DNA of 64,000 nt from Vibrio sp. VB16 (GCF_015594925.2 NZ_CP087591.1:682001-746000), one strand, 5' to 3'. Shown: positions 1-9,757, counted from the stretch's first letter. The notes: generated from the letters alone by a model not told the origin. Program-made: numbers and translations.

Positions 1-2191
1 AAACAAAAGATCGATCTATCTTAAGTTCATCAAGCGGGAGTTCTTTTAGGTATTTTAACGACGAATAACCGGTACCAAAATCATCGATAGAGAAAGAAAG
101 ACCTTTGTTTTTTAACAACAGCATTTTGTTTTTAGCCAATTCAAAATTATTCAGCAGTAAATTTTCTGTTATCTCTAGAACAACGAGATCACCTGGCACT
201 TGATACCGTTCAAGCAGGTTAATCACATAGATTACAAAATCAACTTGGAGGAAAAAGGTAGGACTTACGTTGATAGCCAGCTTTTCAAGATGTCCTATTA
301 CATCGTCATCCCTCCAATTCTTTAATTGCTTGATACTCTCTTCTAAGACCCATTTATCAATATCAATAATCAGTCCAGTTTCTTCCGCATGAGGAATGAA
401 TGCTTGTGGTGTCAGTAAGCCACGCTGAGGATGATTCCATCGAACGAGAACCTCTGCTCCGAAAATAACATCATTCGTATTAACCTGTGGCTGAACCCAT
501 ATCTCAAACTGATTTCTATTGATGGCTTCGTAGATACCTTCTTCCAGGGCCAATAGATGTTGTGCGGCATACTGCATTTCTCTTTTGAAGAACTGTACGC
601 CATTTCGACCCAATGATTTTGCTTTATACATGGCCGTATCTGCGCGGCGAAGAAGTTCGTGAGCATCTATGGCTTCGTCTGGAAAGAAAGCAACACCAAT
701 ACTACCCGTTGTATGCAGCGTTATGTCTTCGAACTGCAATGGGTCGGAAATACGTGACAACAGACTGTTGGACATCTGTAACGCTTGCTCAGCGGCATAT
801 TCGGCGTTATCAGCAAGGTCCATCAGGCCAATAACAAACTCGTCACCACCAATCCTGCCACATAGCGCTTGGGTTCCAAAAATTTCCCGGATACGCGATG
901 CAACTTCAATTAATACGCTATCACCAACCGAATGGCCGAGAGAATCGTTAATTTTCTTAAACTGGTCCAAATCGAAATAGAGCAAAGCACCATATCTATT
1001 ATCATCTTTATGCCGTTCTATTTTACTCGCTATCTGTTCAGTAAAGAGCCTCCTATTGGCAAGCTGTGTCAACGAGTCATAATAAGCAAGCTCATGAATT
1101 TTTTCTTGTGCTAACTTTTTCTCTGTGATGTCTCGAGCATTCACCATGACGAATGCTTCACCATCAATGACTATAGCGGTAGCTCTGCACTCTAAATACA
1201 CGCTTTTCTGCTCTTGGAGAATGTTAGACACTATAGTATCTTCATACCCATGAACTTCTTTGGCGATCACTTTTTTGAATATGGTTTCCAACTCACAGTC
1301 TGAATAGGTTCGACTAAAATCGGCCAAGCTTTTACCGATCAATTCAGATGAGGTTTGACCTGTTAATTTTTCAGCTAAATTATTGACCAAATGGATAGTT
1401 GAGCCGTGATGGCACAAGAACATTGCATCACTAGAATTTTCCATCAACATTCGTGAAAAACGTTCACTTTTTTTTACGTTATCTAACATCTCAATAAGTT
1501 TTAAAGAGGTTGACTGATTTTCTTGCCACTCTTTACTAAACCGATCTACTAATATCCCCAATTCATCATCTCTGGTATATGGAAGAGAAGAGATGCTTTG
1601 AGCTTTATTTAAATTATTAACCCAATGAGCTATACGAATGACTGGTTTGGAAATATAGGTATAACTAAGCGTGACAAGAATGGCCGTCAATAGAACAGTA
1701 AATAGCAGAGAAACTCCAAAGTTAACCATCAGTTTCTTTATCAGGTCATTGGCTAATACCGATTCATCAATGACAATCGTTAATATTGCGTGTCTCGTCT
1801 CATTTGAACCGACGATTATTTTATAAATTTGCTCGGAAGGAATGTTGACCAATTCAGACACGAAACGAAGAGAGGTCGTCATTGGATAGGTATCCTCGCG
1901 CGTCTGTTCGCCTAACACATCTTTGAAATCATCTAAAAGCAAAGCACGCTTTATTAGAGGCTGTCGTATTAGCGAGGTCAATATTTCGTTGGCTTGCGTT
2001 TCATCTAATATGTAAGCAGCGCGACCAAGCGTATCTCTATGTAAATCAACTGAACGAGCGATCGTTTCAGTTTGTATAACTCTATCTTGTTGTAAACCAA
2101 GGTAAATCTGCGCGGCAGAAGATAACGCTCCACAACATAGAGATGCAACGAGAACGTATATAGCTTGTCTGACGGAAATACTTAGTTTCAA
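1..2191 (-). CDS. Membrane-anchored PAS-GGDEF-EAL protein (c-di-GMP turnover), C-terminus cut by window edge
   Basis: About 730 codons are visible and the frame is still open at base 1. I chose the TTG at 2191 because an AAGGA ribosome site lies about ten bases upstream; GGDEF and EAL motifs are in the same frame. Order: N-terminal membrane helix, periplasmic segment, second helix near residues 150-175, a linker, a PAS-like domain (about 250-370), GGDEF with an intact motif at 448-452, then an EAL domain starting EVL-R-W near 580 with INVSP, DDFGTGYSS and KIDRSFV all present. An RxxD inhibitory site before GGDEF is not seen. Both catalytic sites look competent, so it could make or break c-di-GMP. 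It follows a periplasmic binding-protein gene by 26 bases, probably as one transcript. Roughly the last 100 residues lie outside the window. Confidence 0.88.
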   Translation of the reverse strand, partial: MKLSISVRQAIYVLVASLCCGALSSAAQIYLGLQQDRVIQTETIARSVDLHRDTLGRAAYILDETQANEILTSLIRQPLIKRALLLDDFKDVLGEQTREDTYPMTTSLRFVSELVNIPSEQIYKIIVGSNETRHAILTIVIDESVLANDLIKKLMVNFGVSLLFTVLLTAILVTLSYTYISKPVIRIAHWVNNLNKAQSISSLPYTRDDELGILVDRFSKEWQENQSTSLKLIEMLDNVKKSERFSRMLMENSSDAMFLCHHGSTIHLVNNLAEKLTGQTSSELIGKSLADFSRTYSDCELETIFKKVIAKEVHGYEDTIVSNILQEQKSVYLECRATAIVIDGEAFVMVNARDITEKKLAQEKIHELAYYDSLTQLANRRLFTEQIASKIERHKDDNRYGALLYFDLDQFKKINDSLGHSVGDSVLIEVASRIREIFGTQALCGRIGGDEFVIGLMDLADNAEYAAEQALQMSNSLLSRISDPLQFEDITLHTTGSIGVAFFPDEAIDAHELLRRADTAMYKAKSLGRNGVQFFKREMQYAAQHLLALEEGIYEAINRNQFEIWVQPQVNTNDVIFGAEVLVRWNHPQRGLLTPQAFIPHAEETGLIIDIDKWVLEESIKQLKNWRDDDVIGHLEKLAINVSPTFFLQVDFVIYVINLLERYQVPGDLVVLEITENLLLNNFELAKNKMLLLKNKGLSFSIDDFGTGYSSLKYLKELPLDELKIDRSFV

Positions 2192-2217
2192 ATTCTTGTT
2201 GTTCCTTAAAATCCCAG

Positions 2218-2958
2218 TTAGAAGTACTTCGCTTGAATGTCTTTATACGTGCCATTTTGCTTAATTATTTTTAAACCACGATTAAATTCATCTAAGATGT
2301 CATCACTGTGTGGATAGCCCTTGCTAATACACAAATGAAGTTTATTCGAAGTGACATCCTCCAGATACGTCGCTTTAATATTATCTACTTCTCCCATGTT
2401 TTTTGCGTCATGCATCGCAGGAATTTCAGGTCCGTATAAAATGTCGACACCGCGATGTAACACATTAACCAACCCAGAACGAATATCGTTAGAGTTTACA
2501 TAGTCAATCTTATTCATACGCAATTGATTCGCAGTCCCCCAACTGGAGACCGTCGTCACACTGTAATTCTTAAAATTGTCGAGGTGCTTGATCTGACTTG
2601 TATCCATGCTTTTTAGAGTGATGGCAGCTTGTCGAGTTTCACTAATATATTCGCTAAATAACATATAGCTTTCCCTTCCCTTGCGCTTACTGCAAGAAAG
2701 TCCTCCAGCAATCTCCCCAGCTTGCATTGACTTCATAATTCGCTTCCAAGGAAGAGTTTCAAAGTCAACAAGTTGCCCACTCTCCTTAAAAGCAGCAGAC
2801 ACAACATCGACATCCATACCTGATATTTCATTTTTATCATTGATGATCATATAAGGAGGGTAATTGACCACATAAAAAACAAGCGCGTCTTTAGCCGAAA
2901 CCGACATGCTTAACAGATAAAAACTCAAAAAAGCCAATCTATATATCAAGTGATTCAC
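2218..2958 (-). CDS. Periplasmic solute-binding protein, amino-acid-binding (SBP_bac_3) family
   Basis: 246 residues with a signal peptide (cleavage likely after SVSA near residue 22) and the type 3 binding-protein fold: an FYVVNYPPY start strand, GMDVDVV, and FETLPWKR. No permease or ATPase gene is adjacent. It sits directly upstream of the GGDEF-EAL protein on the same strand, so it may act as a ligand sensor for that protein rather than in transport; this is inference from gene order. Related stand-alone proteins in Vibrio and Pseudomonas are often annotated as transporter subunits without a transporter. The ligand cannot be read from the sequence. Confidence 0.8.
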   Translation of the reverse strand: MNHLIYRLAFLSFYLLSMSVSAKDALVFYVVNYPPYMIINDKNEISGMDVDVVSAAFKESGQLVDFETLPWKRIMKSMQAGEIAGGLSCSKRKGRESYMLFSEYISETRQAAITLKSMDTSQIKHLDNFKNYSVTTVSSWGTANQLRMNKIDYVNSNDIRSGLVNVLHRGVDILYGPEIPAMHDAKNMGEVDNIKATYLEDVTSNKLHLCISKGYPHSDDILDEFNRGLKIIKQNGTYKDIQAKYF

Positions 2959-3109
2959 CGTAATAATTAAAATGATACTATTAAAATTGGCTCATATTTG
3001 CAGTAATTGCAATTATGGTATTCCAATATTAGGCATTTACCATCATATCGCTACAAGCTACCTCGTATTGTTAATTTTTCACTTCATTCCTTCCACCCTG
3101 ACTAACAAA

Positions 3110-3151
3110 TTGTTCACCGCATTAACAAAATGCTCACAGCACAATGAACAA
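3110..3151. promoter_or_regulatory. Candidate activator half-sites (TGTTCA / TGAACA) upstream of the dihydroxyacetone kinase promoter
   Basis: TTGTTCA at 3110-3116 and TGAACAA at 3145-3151 form an inverted pair 70-110 bases upstream of the -24/-12 element. The same hexamer occurs four times at a similar distance upstream of the glpS promoter (21555-21623). I infer binding by the DhaR-like activator. The rest of the 2959-3420 gap is AT-rich and shows no gene. Confidence 0.4.
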
Positions 3152-3221
3152 ACCGACAACACCCGTTACTATTCTCATTTTTAATCATTAATTATCAATT
3201 AGTTATAACAACACTATCATT

Positions 3222-3237
3222 TGGCATGAAATTGGCA
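3222..3237 (+). promoter_or_regulatory. Sigma54 -24/-12 promoter for dhaKL-gldA
   Basis: TGGCATGAAATTGGCA has the required GG-N10-GC spacing; the -24 box matches TGGCAC at five of six bases and the -12 box TGGCA matches TTGCA at four of five. The same sequence with one change lies upstream of glpS on the other strand. It is about 185 bases before the kinase start, implying a long leader. A second GG/GC pair near 3280-3292 has only nine bases between and was judged weaker. Confidence 0.65.
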
Positions 3238-3365
3238 TGTTTATCAAAAATCAGCAAAACCTAATCGTCTGTACATTTTGGTTTGTTGTTGCATAGGAGT
3301 CGCTTCTCATTGCCTCACATCATGAAGTTCTTGTGCAGCGTCCAGTAGTATGAAGCTGAGAACTC

Positions 3366-3395
3366 AAATCTAGGAATACTGAAAAATTTAGATTT
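3366..3395 (+). repeat. Small inverted repeat in the dhaKL leader
   Basis: AAATCTA at 3366-3372 is repeated inverted as TAGATTT at 3389-3395, 25 bases before the start codon. It could fold in the leader RNA or be an operator. No function is assigned. Confidence 0.3.
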
Positions 3396-3420
3396 CACAT
3401 ATAAATACAAGGAATTTTCA

Positions 3421-5052
3421 ATGTCAAAATTATTTTTTAATGAGCGTAAAACGCTAGTTAGTGATGCAATCGACGGCCTTATTTATAGTAACCAACATGA
3501 TAATTTAACTCGATTAAACATAGACGAGCATATTCGTGTTGTCATCAGAAAAGACTGGGATAAGAGCAAGGTTGCGCTGATATCCGGCGGCGGTGCAGGG
3601 CATGAGCCAGCCCACGCAGGTTTTGTTGGGGAAGGTATGCTTACGGCTGCGGTATGCGGTGACGTTTTTGCCTCTCCAAGTGTTGAGGCAGTATTGAACG
3701 CTATTCTTTATGTCACCGGAGAAGCAGGTTGTTTACTGATAGTTAAAAACTACACAGGGGACAGATTAAACTTCGGCTTAGCGGCAGAGAAAGCGAAAAA
3801 ATTAGGCTACAAAGTGGAAATGGTCATCGTCAACGATGACATCTCAATAAAAGACAGCAAACAGCCTAGAGGCATTGCAGGTACAGTATTTGTTCATAAA
3901 GTTGCTGGATATTACGCACAACAAGATGCCAGTTTAGAAGACGTTCGACGTCATGCAGAAAGTTGTAATGAAAACGTCAGCAGTATTGGTGTCGCCATTA
4001 CTAGCTGTCATGTCCCGGGCGAAGAGAGTGAAGATCGCGTTCCTCCGCATAAGGCGGAACTGGGGTTAGGCATTCATGGTGAACCTGGCATTGCTATCAT
4101 AGATATAGATCACTGCAATACGGTTGTTGAAGTATTAGCTGAAAAACTATTAGAAAAAACCAATAATCAAAAACACGCACTGTTGTTAAATAACTTAGGC
4201 GGAACCTCTCCTTTAGAAATGAGCTTGCTGACGAAAGATGTAGTGGAATCATCTTTGGGCAAAAGCATGCAGTATCTATTTGGGCCAAAACCTTTCGTTA
4301 CTGCAATCGATATGAAAGGCTTTTCACTATCTTGCGTCGTCCTGACCGATGACATAGAGAAGGCATTATTGGCGCCAGTGTCGGTAGAATCTTGGTCCCA
4401 CGGAATGACCGTTAATGAATGCGCACCTATTACCATAGAAAAAGTATCAAACAGTGTTGAGTTTACCCCTTCTCAGTCCGCTGGTGTTGAATCCATTGTT
4501 GGACAAATCTGCGACACCATCATTGAACTGAAGTCGGAATTAAACCGTCTTGATGCCCTTGTAGGTGACGGCGATACAGGATCGACTTTCTCGTCTGGTG
4601 CATTGAAAGTACAACAAGAACTAAACAATAAGAACTTACCTTTAGCCGATGTTCAAAAACTGCTAGAGCTTGTTGGTGAGCACCTTGCTATGTCTATGGG
4701 TGGTTCAAGCGGTATCTTACTTTCCATCTTCTTCACCGCAGCCGGCACTCATTTTGGTAAACATCAAGATTTACCAGAAGCATTGCTTAGTGGCCTAGAG
4801 CAAATGAAGTTCTTTGGTGGCGCAAAAGTTGGCGACCGTACCATGATTGATGCATTAGAACCCGCACTATTAGCGTTAAGAGATGAAAACATTTCTTCTG
4901 CAGTTGAAGCTGCAAAAGTAGGTGCAGATAGCACTGCGCAAATGTTAGAAGCAAAAGCAGGCCGTTCAGCATACCTCAACAGTGAAAGCCTTCGTGGTGT
5001 TAAAGACCCGGGTGCCGTTGCGGTAGAAAACGTATTTGCAATATTTAAATAA
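3421..5052 (+). CDS. dhaKL: ATP-dependent dihydroxyacetone kinase, fused DhaK-DhaL type
   Basis: 543 residues, the usual length for the single-chain ATP-dependent enzyme of Citrobacter type. The DhaK part (about 1-330) has the GGGAGHEPAHAG loop near residue 57 and GLGIHGEPG with the substrate-binding His at 219. The DhaL part (about 355-543) has the GDGDTG magnesium/ATP motif at 382-387 and MGGSSG. It phosphorylates dihydroxyacetone to DHAP in the cytoplasm. No DhaM-type phosphocarrier is present, consistent with ATP rather than PTS dependence. An AAGGA site precedes the ATG. gldA follows after 61 bases, so the two probably form an operon under the sigma54 promoter at 3222. Confidence 0.95.
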   Translation: MSKLFFNERKTLVSDAIDGLIYSNQHDNLTRLNIDEHIRVVIRKDWDKSKVALISGGGAGHEPAHAGFVGEGMLTAAVCGDVFASPSVEAVLNAILYVTGEAGCLLIVKNYTGDRLNFGLAAEKAKKLGYKVEMVIVNDDISIKDSKQPRGIAGTVFVHKVAGYYAQQDASLEDVRRHAESCNENVSSIGVAITSCHVPGEESEDRVPPHKAELGLGIHGEPGIAIIDIDHCNTVVEVLAEKLLEKTNNQKHALLLNNLGGTSPLEMSLLTKDVVESSLGKSMQYLFGPKPFVTAIDMKGFSLSCVVLTDDIEKALLAPVSVESWSHGMTVNECAPITIEKVSNSVEFTPSQSAGVESIVGQICDTIIELKSELNRLDALVGDGDTGSTFSSGALKVQQELNNKNLPLADVQKLLELVGEHLAMSMGGSSGILLSIFFTAAGTHFGKHQDLPEALLSGLEQMKFFGGAKVGDRTMIDALEPALLALRDENISSAVEAAKVGADSTAQMLEAKAGRSAYLNSESLRGVKDPGAVAVENVFAIFK

Positions 5053-5113
5053 CACGATCTTTTTTACTGTTAAGCCAAATTGATCGAACACTTTTTTAAT
5101 AAGGAAAAAATCC

Positions 5114-6196
5114 ATGGATAAGATTATCATTTCTCCAAGCAAATATGTTCAAGGCGAAAACGCACTTGCTAGCATCGGCGATTATGTTAAACCACTTGGG
5201 CAAAAAGCCTTAGCAATTGCAGATGATTTCGTAACAGGGCTTGTGGGCGAGCAAGTAACCGCAAGCTTTGCCCAATCAGAGGGTGAGTTGGTACTAGAGA
5301 AGTTTAATGGCGAATGTAGCCGCGTAGAAATTGATCGCCTAATTGCACTAGCAAAAAGCAACGAGTCTCAAGTTATCATCGGTATCGGTGGTGGTAAGAC
5401 TTTAGATACAGCTAAATCCATCGCTTTTTACTGCGATGTACCTGTCGTTGTTGTACCGACAATTGCCTCTACAGATGCACCAACGAGCGCATTAGCGGTT
5501 ATCTACACGCCAGAAGGTGAGTTCAGTGAGTACTTGATGATTCCACGTAACCCTAACATGGTTATTATGGACAGCAAGATAATCGCCGCGGCTCCAGTTA
5601 GATTGTTAGTCTCAGGTATGGGTGATGCTCTATCCACCTATTTTGAAGCTCGTGCCAATGCACGTTCTGGTGGTCAAACAATGGCAGGTGGTGCACCTAC
5701 ACGTGCAGCTCAAACCCTTGCAAAACTGTGTTACGACACACTCATCGAAGATGGTGTAAAAGCCAAATTATCAGCCGAAAATGGACTGACTTCACCAGCC
5801 GTTGAAAATATCATTGAGGCCAATACCTATCTCAGTGGAATCGGTTTTGAAAGTAGTGGACTGGCTGCTGCTCACGCGATTCACAATGGCTTAACCAAGT
5901 TAGAAGAGTGTCATCACCTATACCATGGTGAGAAAGTGGCATTTGGAACCTTGGTTCACCTCGTTTTAGAGAATGCGCCAATGGCAGAAATTCAGGAAGT
6001 ATTAGCATTCTGTAAATCTGTTGGTCTACCAACCAATCTACATATGATGGGCGTTAAAGAGCTTAATCTTGATAAGTTATTAGAAGTCGCTCAGGCTTCA
6101 TGTGCAGAAGGTGAAACCATCCACAATATGCCATTCGAGGTGACCGCCGCTTCCGTACTATCCGCTATCTTAACGGCGCATGAAATGGGCAAGTAA
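5114..6196 (+). CDS. gldA: Glycerol dehydrogenase (NAD+-dependent, zinc)
   Basis: 360 residues, family III iron/zinc alcohol dehydrogenase fold. The NAD-binding GGGKTLDTAK stretch is near residue 95, and the zinc ligands occupy the expected positions: Asp171 (GMGDALS), His254 (AAHAIHNG) and His271 (LYHGEK). It oxidises glycerol to dihydroxyacetone, the substrate of the kinase encoded just upstream. Together with the glpSTPQUV importer it gives a complete glycerol-to-DHAP route without GlpK or GlpD. A strong terminator follows. Confidence 0.95.
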   Translation: MDKIIISPSKYVQGENALASIGDYVKPLGQKALAIADDFVTGLVGEQVTASFAQSEGELVLEKFNGECSRVEIDRLIALAKSNESQVIIGIGGGKTLDTAKSIAFYCDVPVVVVPTIASTDAPTSALAVIYTPEGEFSEYLMIPRNPNMVIMDSKIIAAAPVRLLVSGMGDALSTYFEARANARSGGQTMAGGAPTRAAQTLAKLCYDTLIEDGVKAKLSAENGLTSPAVENIIEANTYLSGIGFESSGLAAAHAIHNGLTKLEECHHLYHGEKVAFGTLVHLVLENAPMAEIQEVLAFCKSVGLPTNLHMMGVKELNLDKLLEVAQASCAEGETIHNMPFEVTAASVLSAILTAHEMGK

Positions 6197-6211
6197 AAAC
6201 TAATTAAGTCC

Positions 6212-6249
6212 AAAACCGGCCTCTTCACTTCACTGGGCCGGTTTTTTTT
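6212..6249 (+). terminator. Rho-independent terminator after gldA
   Basis: Ten-base stem AAAACCGGCC / GGCCGGTTTT with a 14-base loop, then a run of T. The identical ten-base stem, with another loop, terminates glpV at 15359-15386. Confidence 0.9.
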
Positions 6250-6331
6250 ACTTTTCTTATAGCGTATGACTCTTTCATTAACTGGATGCGTTTTAATCAT
6301 CGCTATCGATAGGCAATGTTTCTGATTTTTG

Positions 6332-7426
6332 CTAATAAATATTATCTATTGAGACACGAAGACCTTGTTGGTTAAACAAGTGACTACGACGCGAAGAGCC
6401 GAATATTGTAATAATGTCACCAACGTTAACCGTTAGTATTTCCCCCCCTTTAACGATGACCTCTCGATCATCAAAATACACGTACAAGTAACTTTCACTG
6501 CCTAATAATTCGACCGCGAATAGCTTAGCATCAAAAGAGAAGTCAGCATTTTCGAGCGATAATGACAGATACTCAGGACGGATACCAAGCAACAATTTTT
6601 CGTGATTACGAGCCATTTGAGTACATTGAAATGACAACTCACTGCCCTCACACAGTATTGTGGTCTCTCCCTCTTTGTTGTTTTCTATTGTTGTCACGGG
6701 AATAAAGTTCATCGCTGGCATACCAATGAAACTCGCAACAAAACGGTTGCTTGGGTTATGAAATATCTCTAGTGGTGTACCTTGCTGCTCGATTTTACCT
6801 TGGTTTAATATCACGATACGATCCGCCAGCGTCATTGCTTCTGTTTGGTCATGCGTAACATAGACCATGGTAGCTTGAAGTTTTTGTTTAAGCTTAATCA
6901 GCTCAAGTCTCATTCCTACACGTAGCGCTGCATCCAAATTTGACAATGGTTCGTCGAGCAAAAACAGTTTTGGATTACGACTTATTGCGCGCCCTATTGC
7001 CACACGCTGACGCTGACCACCGGATAGTTCTCTGGGTTTTCGATCTAATAAATGCGTAATTTGTAATGTATCTGAGGTAGTACGCACGCGTTTTTTAATC
7101 TCCTTTTTATCCATGCCCGCAATCTCAAGACCAAAGCCGATGTTACGTTCCACGGTCATATGTGGGTATAGCGCATACGACTGAAATACCATCGCGATAG
7201 CGCGGTCTGCTGGTTCAGCATCGGTGACGTTTTCATTATCTATCAACACACTGCCACTGGTGACTTTTTCGAGACCGGCAATGATCCTAAGCAATGTTGA
7301 TTTTCCACAGCCAGATGGGCCGACTAGCACGCAAAACTCACCATCTTGTACACTAAGATCTAACGGTAAGATCACTTTAGTATCGCGGAAACTTTTACTC
7401 ACATTAATTAGACTGAGGTTCGCCAT
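6332..7426 (-). CDS. ABC transporter ATPase, MalK/UgpC type, of the transketolase operon
   Basis: 364 residues from the ATG at 7426, chosen because GGAG lies six bases upstream; an ATG four codons earlier has no ribosome site. Walker A GPSGCGKST, signature LSGGQRQR, Walker B LFLLDEP and switch His (YVTHDQTEA) are all canonical, and a C-terminal OB-type regulatory region follows (about 240-364). It is the last gene of the operon and powers the CUT1 importer made of the two permeases and the binding protein encoded upstream. The substrate is inferred to be a sugar or polyol. Confidence 0.88.
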   Translation of the reverse strand: MANLSLINVSKSFRDTKVILPLDLSVQDGEFCVLVGPSGCGKSTLLRIIAGLEKVTSGSVLIDNENVTDAEPADRAIAMVFQSYALYPHMTVERNIGFGLEIAGMDKKEIKKRVRTTSDTLQITHLLDRKPRELSGGQRQRVAIGRAISRNPKLFLLDEPLSNLDAALRVGMRLELIKLKQKLQATMVYVTHDQTEAMTLADRIVILNQGKIEQQGTPLEIFHNPSNRFVASFIGMPAMNFIPVTTIENNKEGETTILCEGSELSFQCTQMARNHEKLLLGIRPEYLSLSLENADFSFDAKLFAVELLGSESYLYVYFDDREVIVKGGEILTVNVGDIITIFGSSRRSHLFNQQGLRVSIDNIY

Positions 7427-7472
7427 TGTGTGCTCCATTTTCTATATTGTCTTTTGTCTCAATAGGACAAAT

Positions 7473-8915
7473 TCAACATGTGCCGTTTGACTTTAAAAAG
7501 GTTCGATATAATTGCCACTGCTTCCGATATTCATCGCTAACTGGACGTAGGTCAGCCGTTTTTATTTCTTTACAAGGCAACACAACATGAGTGGTTGCTA
7601 TCTGTGAATCAGCGGCAAGCAAAGCAGCACCAATTGCACTGGCATCGAGCTCATCTATTCTGTAGCACTTATGTCCCGTGGTGCTGGAAATAATCGCTAG
7701 TAAAGCGTCGATATGCGCACCGCCGCCAGAAAATATCAATCTATCCACAGAGATATTGAGCTGCTGCGCTTGACGAATGATGTGACAAAATTCAAGTGCC
7801 ATTCCGTTGAATAGTGCTCGGATAAGATCGGCCAACTCTGTACTTGCTGACTCATTAAACCAAGCAGCACGCACATCATGAGTAGGTTCTGGCGATCCAA
7901 TACCCGCCATAAAAGGCATAAAATAGACGTTTGAACTCTGCTCCAGAGTCGTCAGTGAATGAGCCTGAAATGTTTGTTTCGACAAATTATGTAATCGCAT
8001 AAACCAGTCGAGAGTGCTACCAAGTGATGGAATAGTGCCAATGATTTGCTGCTTGTCATCAAATCCAATCGGAAACCAATGAAAGTCGCCTCTCCATACG
8101 TTCGGAAACGCCTGTTTATCGAGATTAAAAGACAATACACCCGACGTGCCCAGAGAGACGGAAACCACACCCTCTTGGTGACCTCCGACAGCACGAGCAG
8201 CGGTGGCTTGATCACCAGCACCGACGATAAGAGGGACCTTTCCGCTTTGTTTACCATAACTGGCGAGGTCGAGAAACCCTGCTTCTGTCCGCGCGTCTAC
8301 TACAGTGGGCAGAGCGGACGAGGGTAATTTGGCCATTTCGATAATATCTGATTGCCACTGTTCATTTTCTGGGTCGAAACATTGAGTCCCTGCGGCTTCA
8401 TTGCTGTCGATAACAAACGGTGCATTAGGATCTAGCGCTGCACGTATGATGTCTTTGGCGCAGTATAATCGAGACACTTTGTCAGGCAGTTGAGGGTCTT
8501 GTTCTACCGCCCACAGCCATTTGGCTAACGTAAAGTCGGGTAAAGGTATGTTGCCTGTCCTCTCAAGCCACTGGCTACGAGATAAATCTAAGTTGTTTAA
8601 AACCTGAAAGCCGTCCATGTCGAGCCAAAGCTTAACTGGAGCAATCGAGTTGTTGTCTTGATTTACAGCCAAAAAGGTGTGCATTTGCCCTGTAAACCCA
8701 ATAGCATCTGGGATGCGTATCTGCAGTAATTGCGCCAAAAGCTGATGAGCAACCGCCAACCATTTCTCAGGATCGCGTTCCGGTGTCCCCGATTCGTTAT
8801 AGGGACAACCATGGCTATACAATACTCTGCATTGATCGTTTGCGATCTCGATTAACACCGCTTTCATTGATGAGGTGCCCACATCCAAACCTGCAAAAAT
8901 TCGTTTCTCTTTCAT
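7473..8915 (-). CDS. FGGY-family carbohydrate kinase (xylulokinase-like)
   Basis: 480 residues from the ATG at 8915. An upstream in-frame extension is open but would overlap the permease gene; AGGA lying across the permease stop codon fits the chosen start. FGGY markers: N-terminal GLDVGTSSMKAV, GFTGQMH near residue 75, a GAGDQATAA loop and GGGAH near the C-terminus. It phosphorylates a ketose or polyol in the cytoplasm. In this operon its product is probably the substrate of the split transketolase. Candidate roles are xylulokinase or an apulose-kinase-like enzyme; sequence alone does not decide. Confidence 0.85.
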   Translation of the reverse strand: MKEKRIFAGLDVGTSSMKAVLIEIANDQCRVLYSHGCPYNESGTPERDPEKWLAVAHQLLAQLLQIRIPDAIGFTGQMHTFLAVNQDNNSIAPVKLWLDMDGFQVLNNLDLSRSQWLERTGNIPLPDFTLAKWLWAVEQDPQLPDKVSRLYCAKDIIRAALDPNAPFVIDSNEAAGTQCFDPENEQWQSDIIEMAKLPSSALPTVVDARTEAGFLDLASYGKQSGKVPLIVGAGDQATAARAVGGHQEGVVSVSLGTSGVLSFNLDKQAFPNVWRGDFHWFPIGFDDKQQIIGTIPSLGSTLDWFMRLHNLSKQTFQAHSLTTLEQSSNVYFMPFMAGIGSPEPTHDVRAAWFNESASTELADLIRALFNGMALEFCHIIRQAQQLNISVDRLIFSGGGAHIDALLAIISSTTGHKCYRIDELDASAIGAALLAADSQIATTHVVLPCKEIKTADLRPVSDEYRKQWQLYRTFLKSNGTC

Positions 8916-8920
8916 GGTTG

Positions 8921-9757
8921 TTATCCTTTCACTGCGCCTGCTGTAAGCCCACGGACAAATGCCTTCTGAACGAAGACGTAAAGAAAAATGAGGGGGATAG
9001 CAATAATGGCCAATATGGCGAACAATGCACCGGGATTTGCCATATAAAAGCCCGAATATTGCATAGGGATTATAGTGAGCGTTTTCATTTCTGATTCCGT
9101 CATAATAACTAACGCGAGAAAAAACTCGTTCCATGTCACGATGAACTGCCAAATGGCCACAAAAACTAATGCAGGGCGCACCATAGGCAATGCAATATGC
9201 CAATAAACCTGAAAAGCATTACATCCATCTACTTTCGCGGCATCAAACAACTCTTTAGGTGAATCTTCAAAAAACGCTTTGAGTACCACAACCGAAAATG
9301 GCACGCCTAATGCGATATAAGGCAATATCAAACCTAGGTAACGGTTCACCCAATCAAAGTTTTTTAAAAGAATCGCCAACGGCAGGACTAGTGACGCAAT
9401 AGGCACCATCAATGTCGTCAACAATATTGCATACAGTACCAATGAGCCCGGCAATTTTAATACCGAAATAGCAAACGCGAACAATGATGAAAGCACGATA
9501 ACTGCTAGCACGGTCATCACAGTGACGACGATGCTGTTAATGAAAAACACATGCAGTGGGTTGTCTATTATCACGGTAACAAAGTTGTCCCAAGTGATTG
9601 GCCACACAAATAAGCTTGGATCAAAAACTTGCGCAGGCGTTCTTAGTGCCATGGTAAACATGTAAATTTCAGGGATCATCCAGATCATCAACAACACCAA
9701 AAGCACAGCATGAATGACGATGCTTTTTCTATTTTCTTTGTTTAACCATTGCTTCAT
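8921..9757 (-). CDS. CUT1-type ABC permease (MalG-like)
   Basis: 278 residues with six predicted membrane segments and the cytoplasmic EAA loop (ELFDAAKVDGCNAFQVYWHI near residue 175) that docks on the ATPase. It overlaps the partner permease gene by four bases (ATGA), a sign of translational coupling, and is followed five bases later by the kinase start. It forms half of the membrane channel. Confidence 0.88.
   Translation of the reverse strand: MKQWLNKENRKSIVIHAVLLVLLMIWMIPEIYMFTMALRTPAQVFDPSLFVWPITWDNFVTVIIDNPLHVFFINSIVVTVMTVLAVIVLSSLFAFAISVLKLPGSLVLYAILLTTLMVPIASLVLPLAILLKNFDWVNRYLGLILPYIALGVPFSVVVLKAFFEDSPKELFDAAKVDGCNAFQVYWHIALPMVRPALVFVAIWQFIVTWNEFFLALVIMTESEMKTLTIIPMQYSGFYMANPGALFAILAIIAIPLIFLYVFVQKAFVRGLTAGAVKG

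Noticed and set aside
3280..3292. A second -24/-12-like element before dhaKL (TTTGG...TTGCAT)
   Set aside because: The GG and GC are nine bases apart instead of ten; the element at 3222 has correct spacing and a twin at glpS.
8916..9203. N-terminal extension of the FGGY kinase frame
   Set aside because: It overlaps the permease coding region in another frame and lacks family similarity; the start at 8915 has a ribosome site and a canonical N-terminus.
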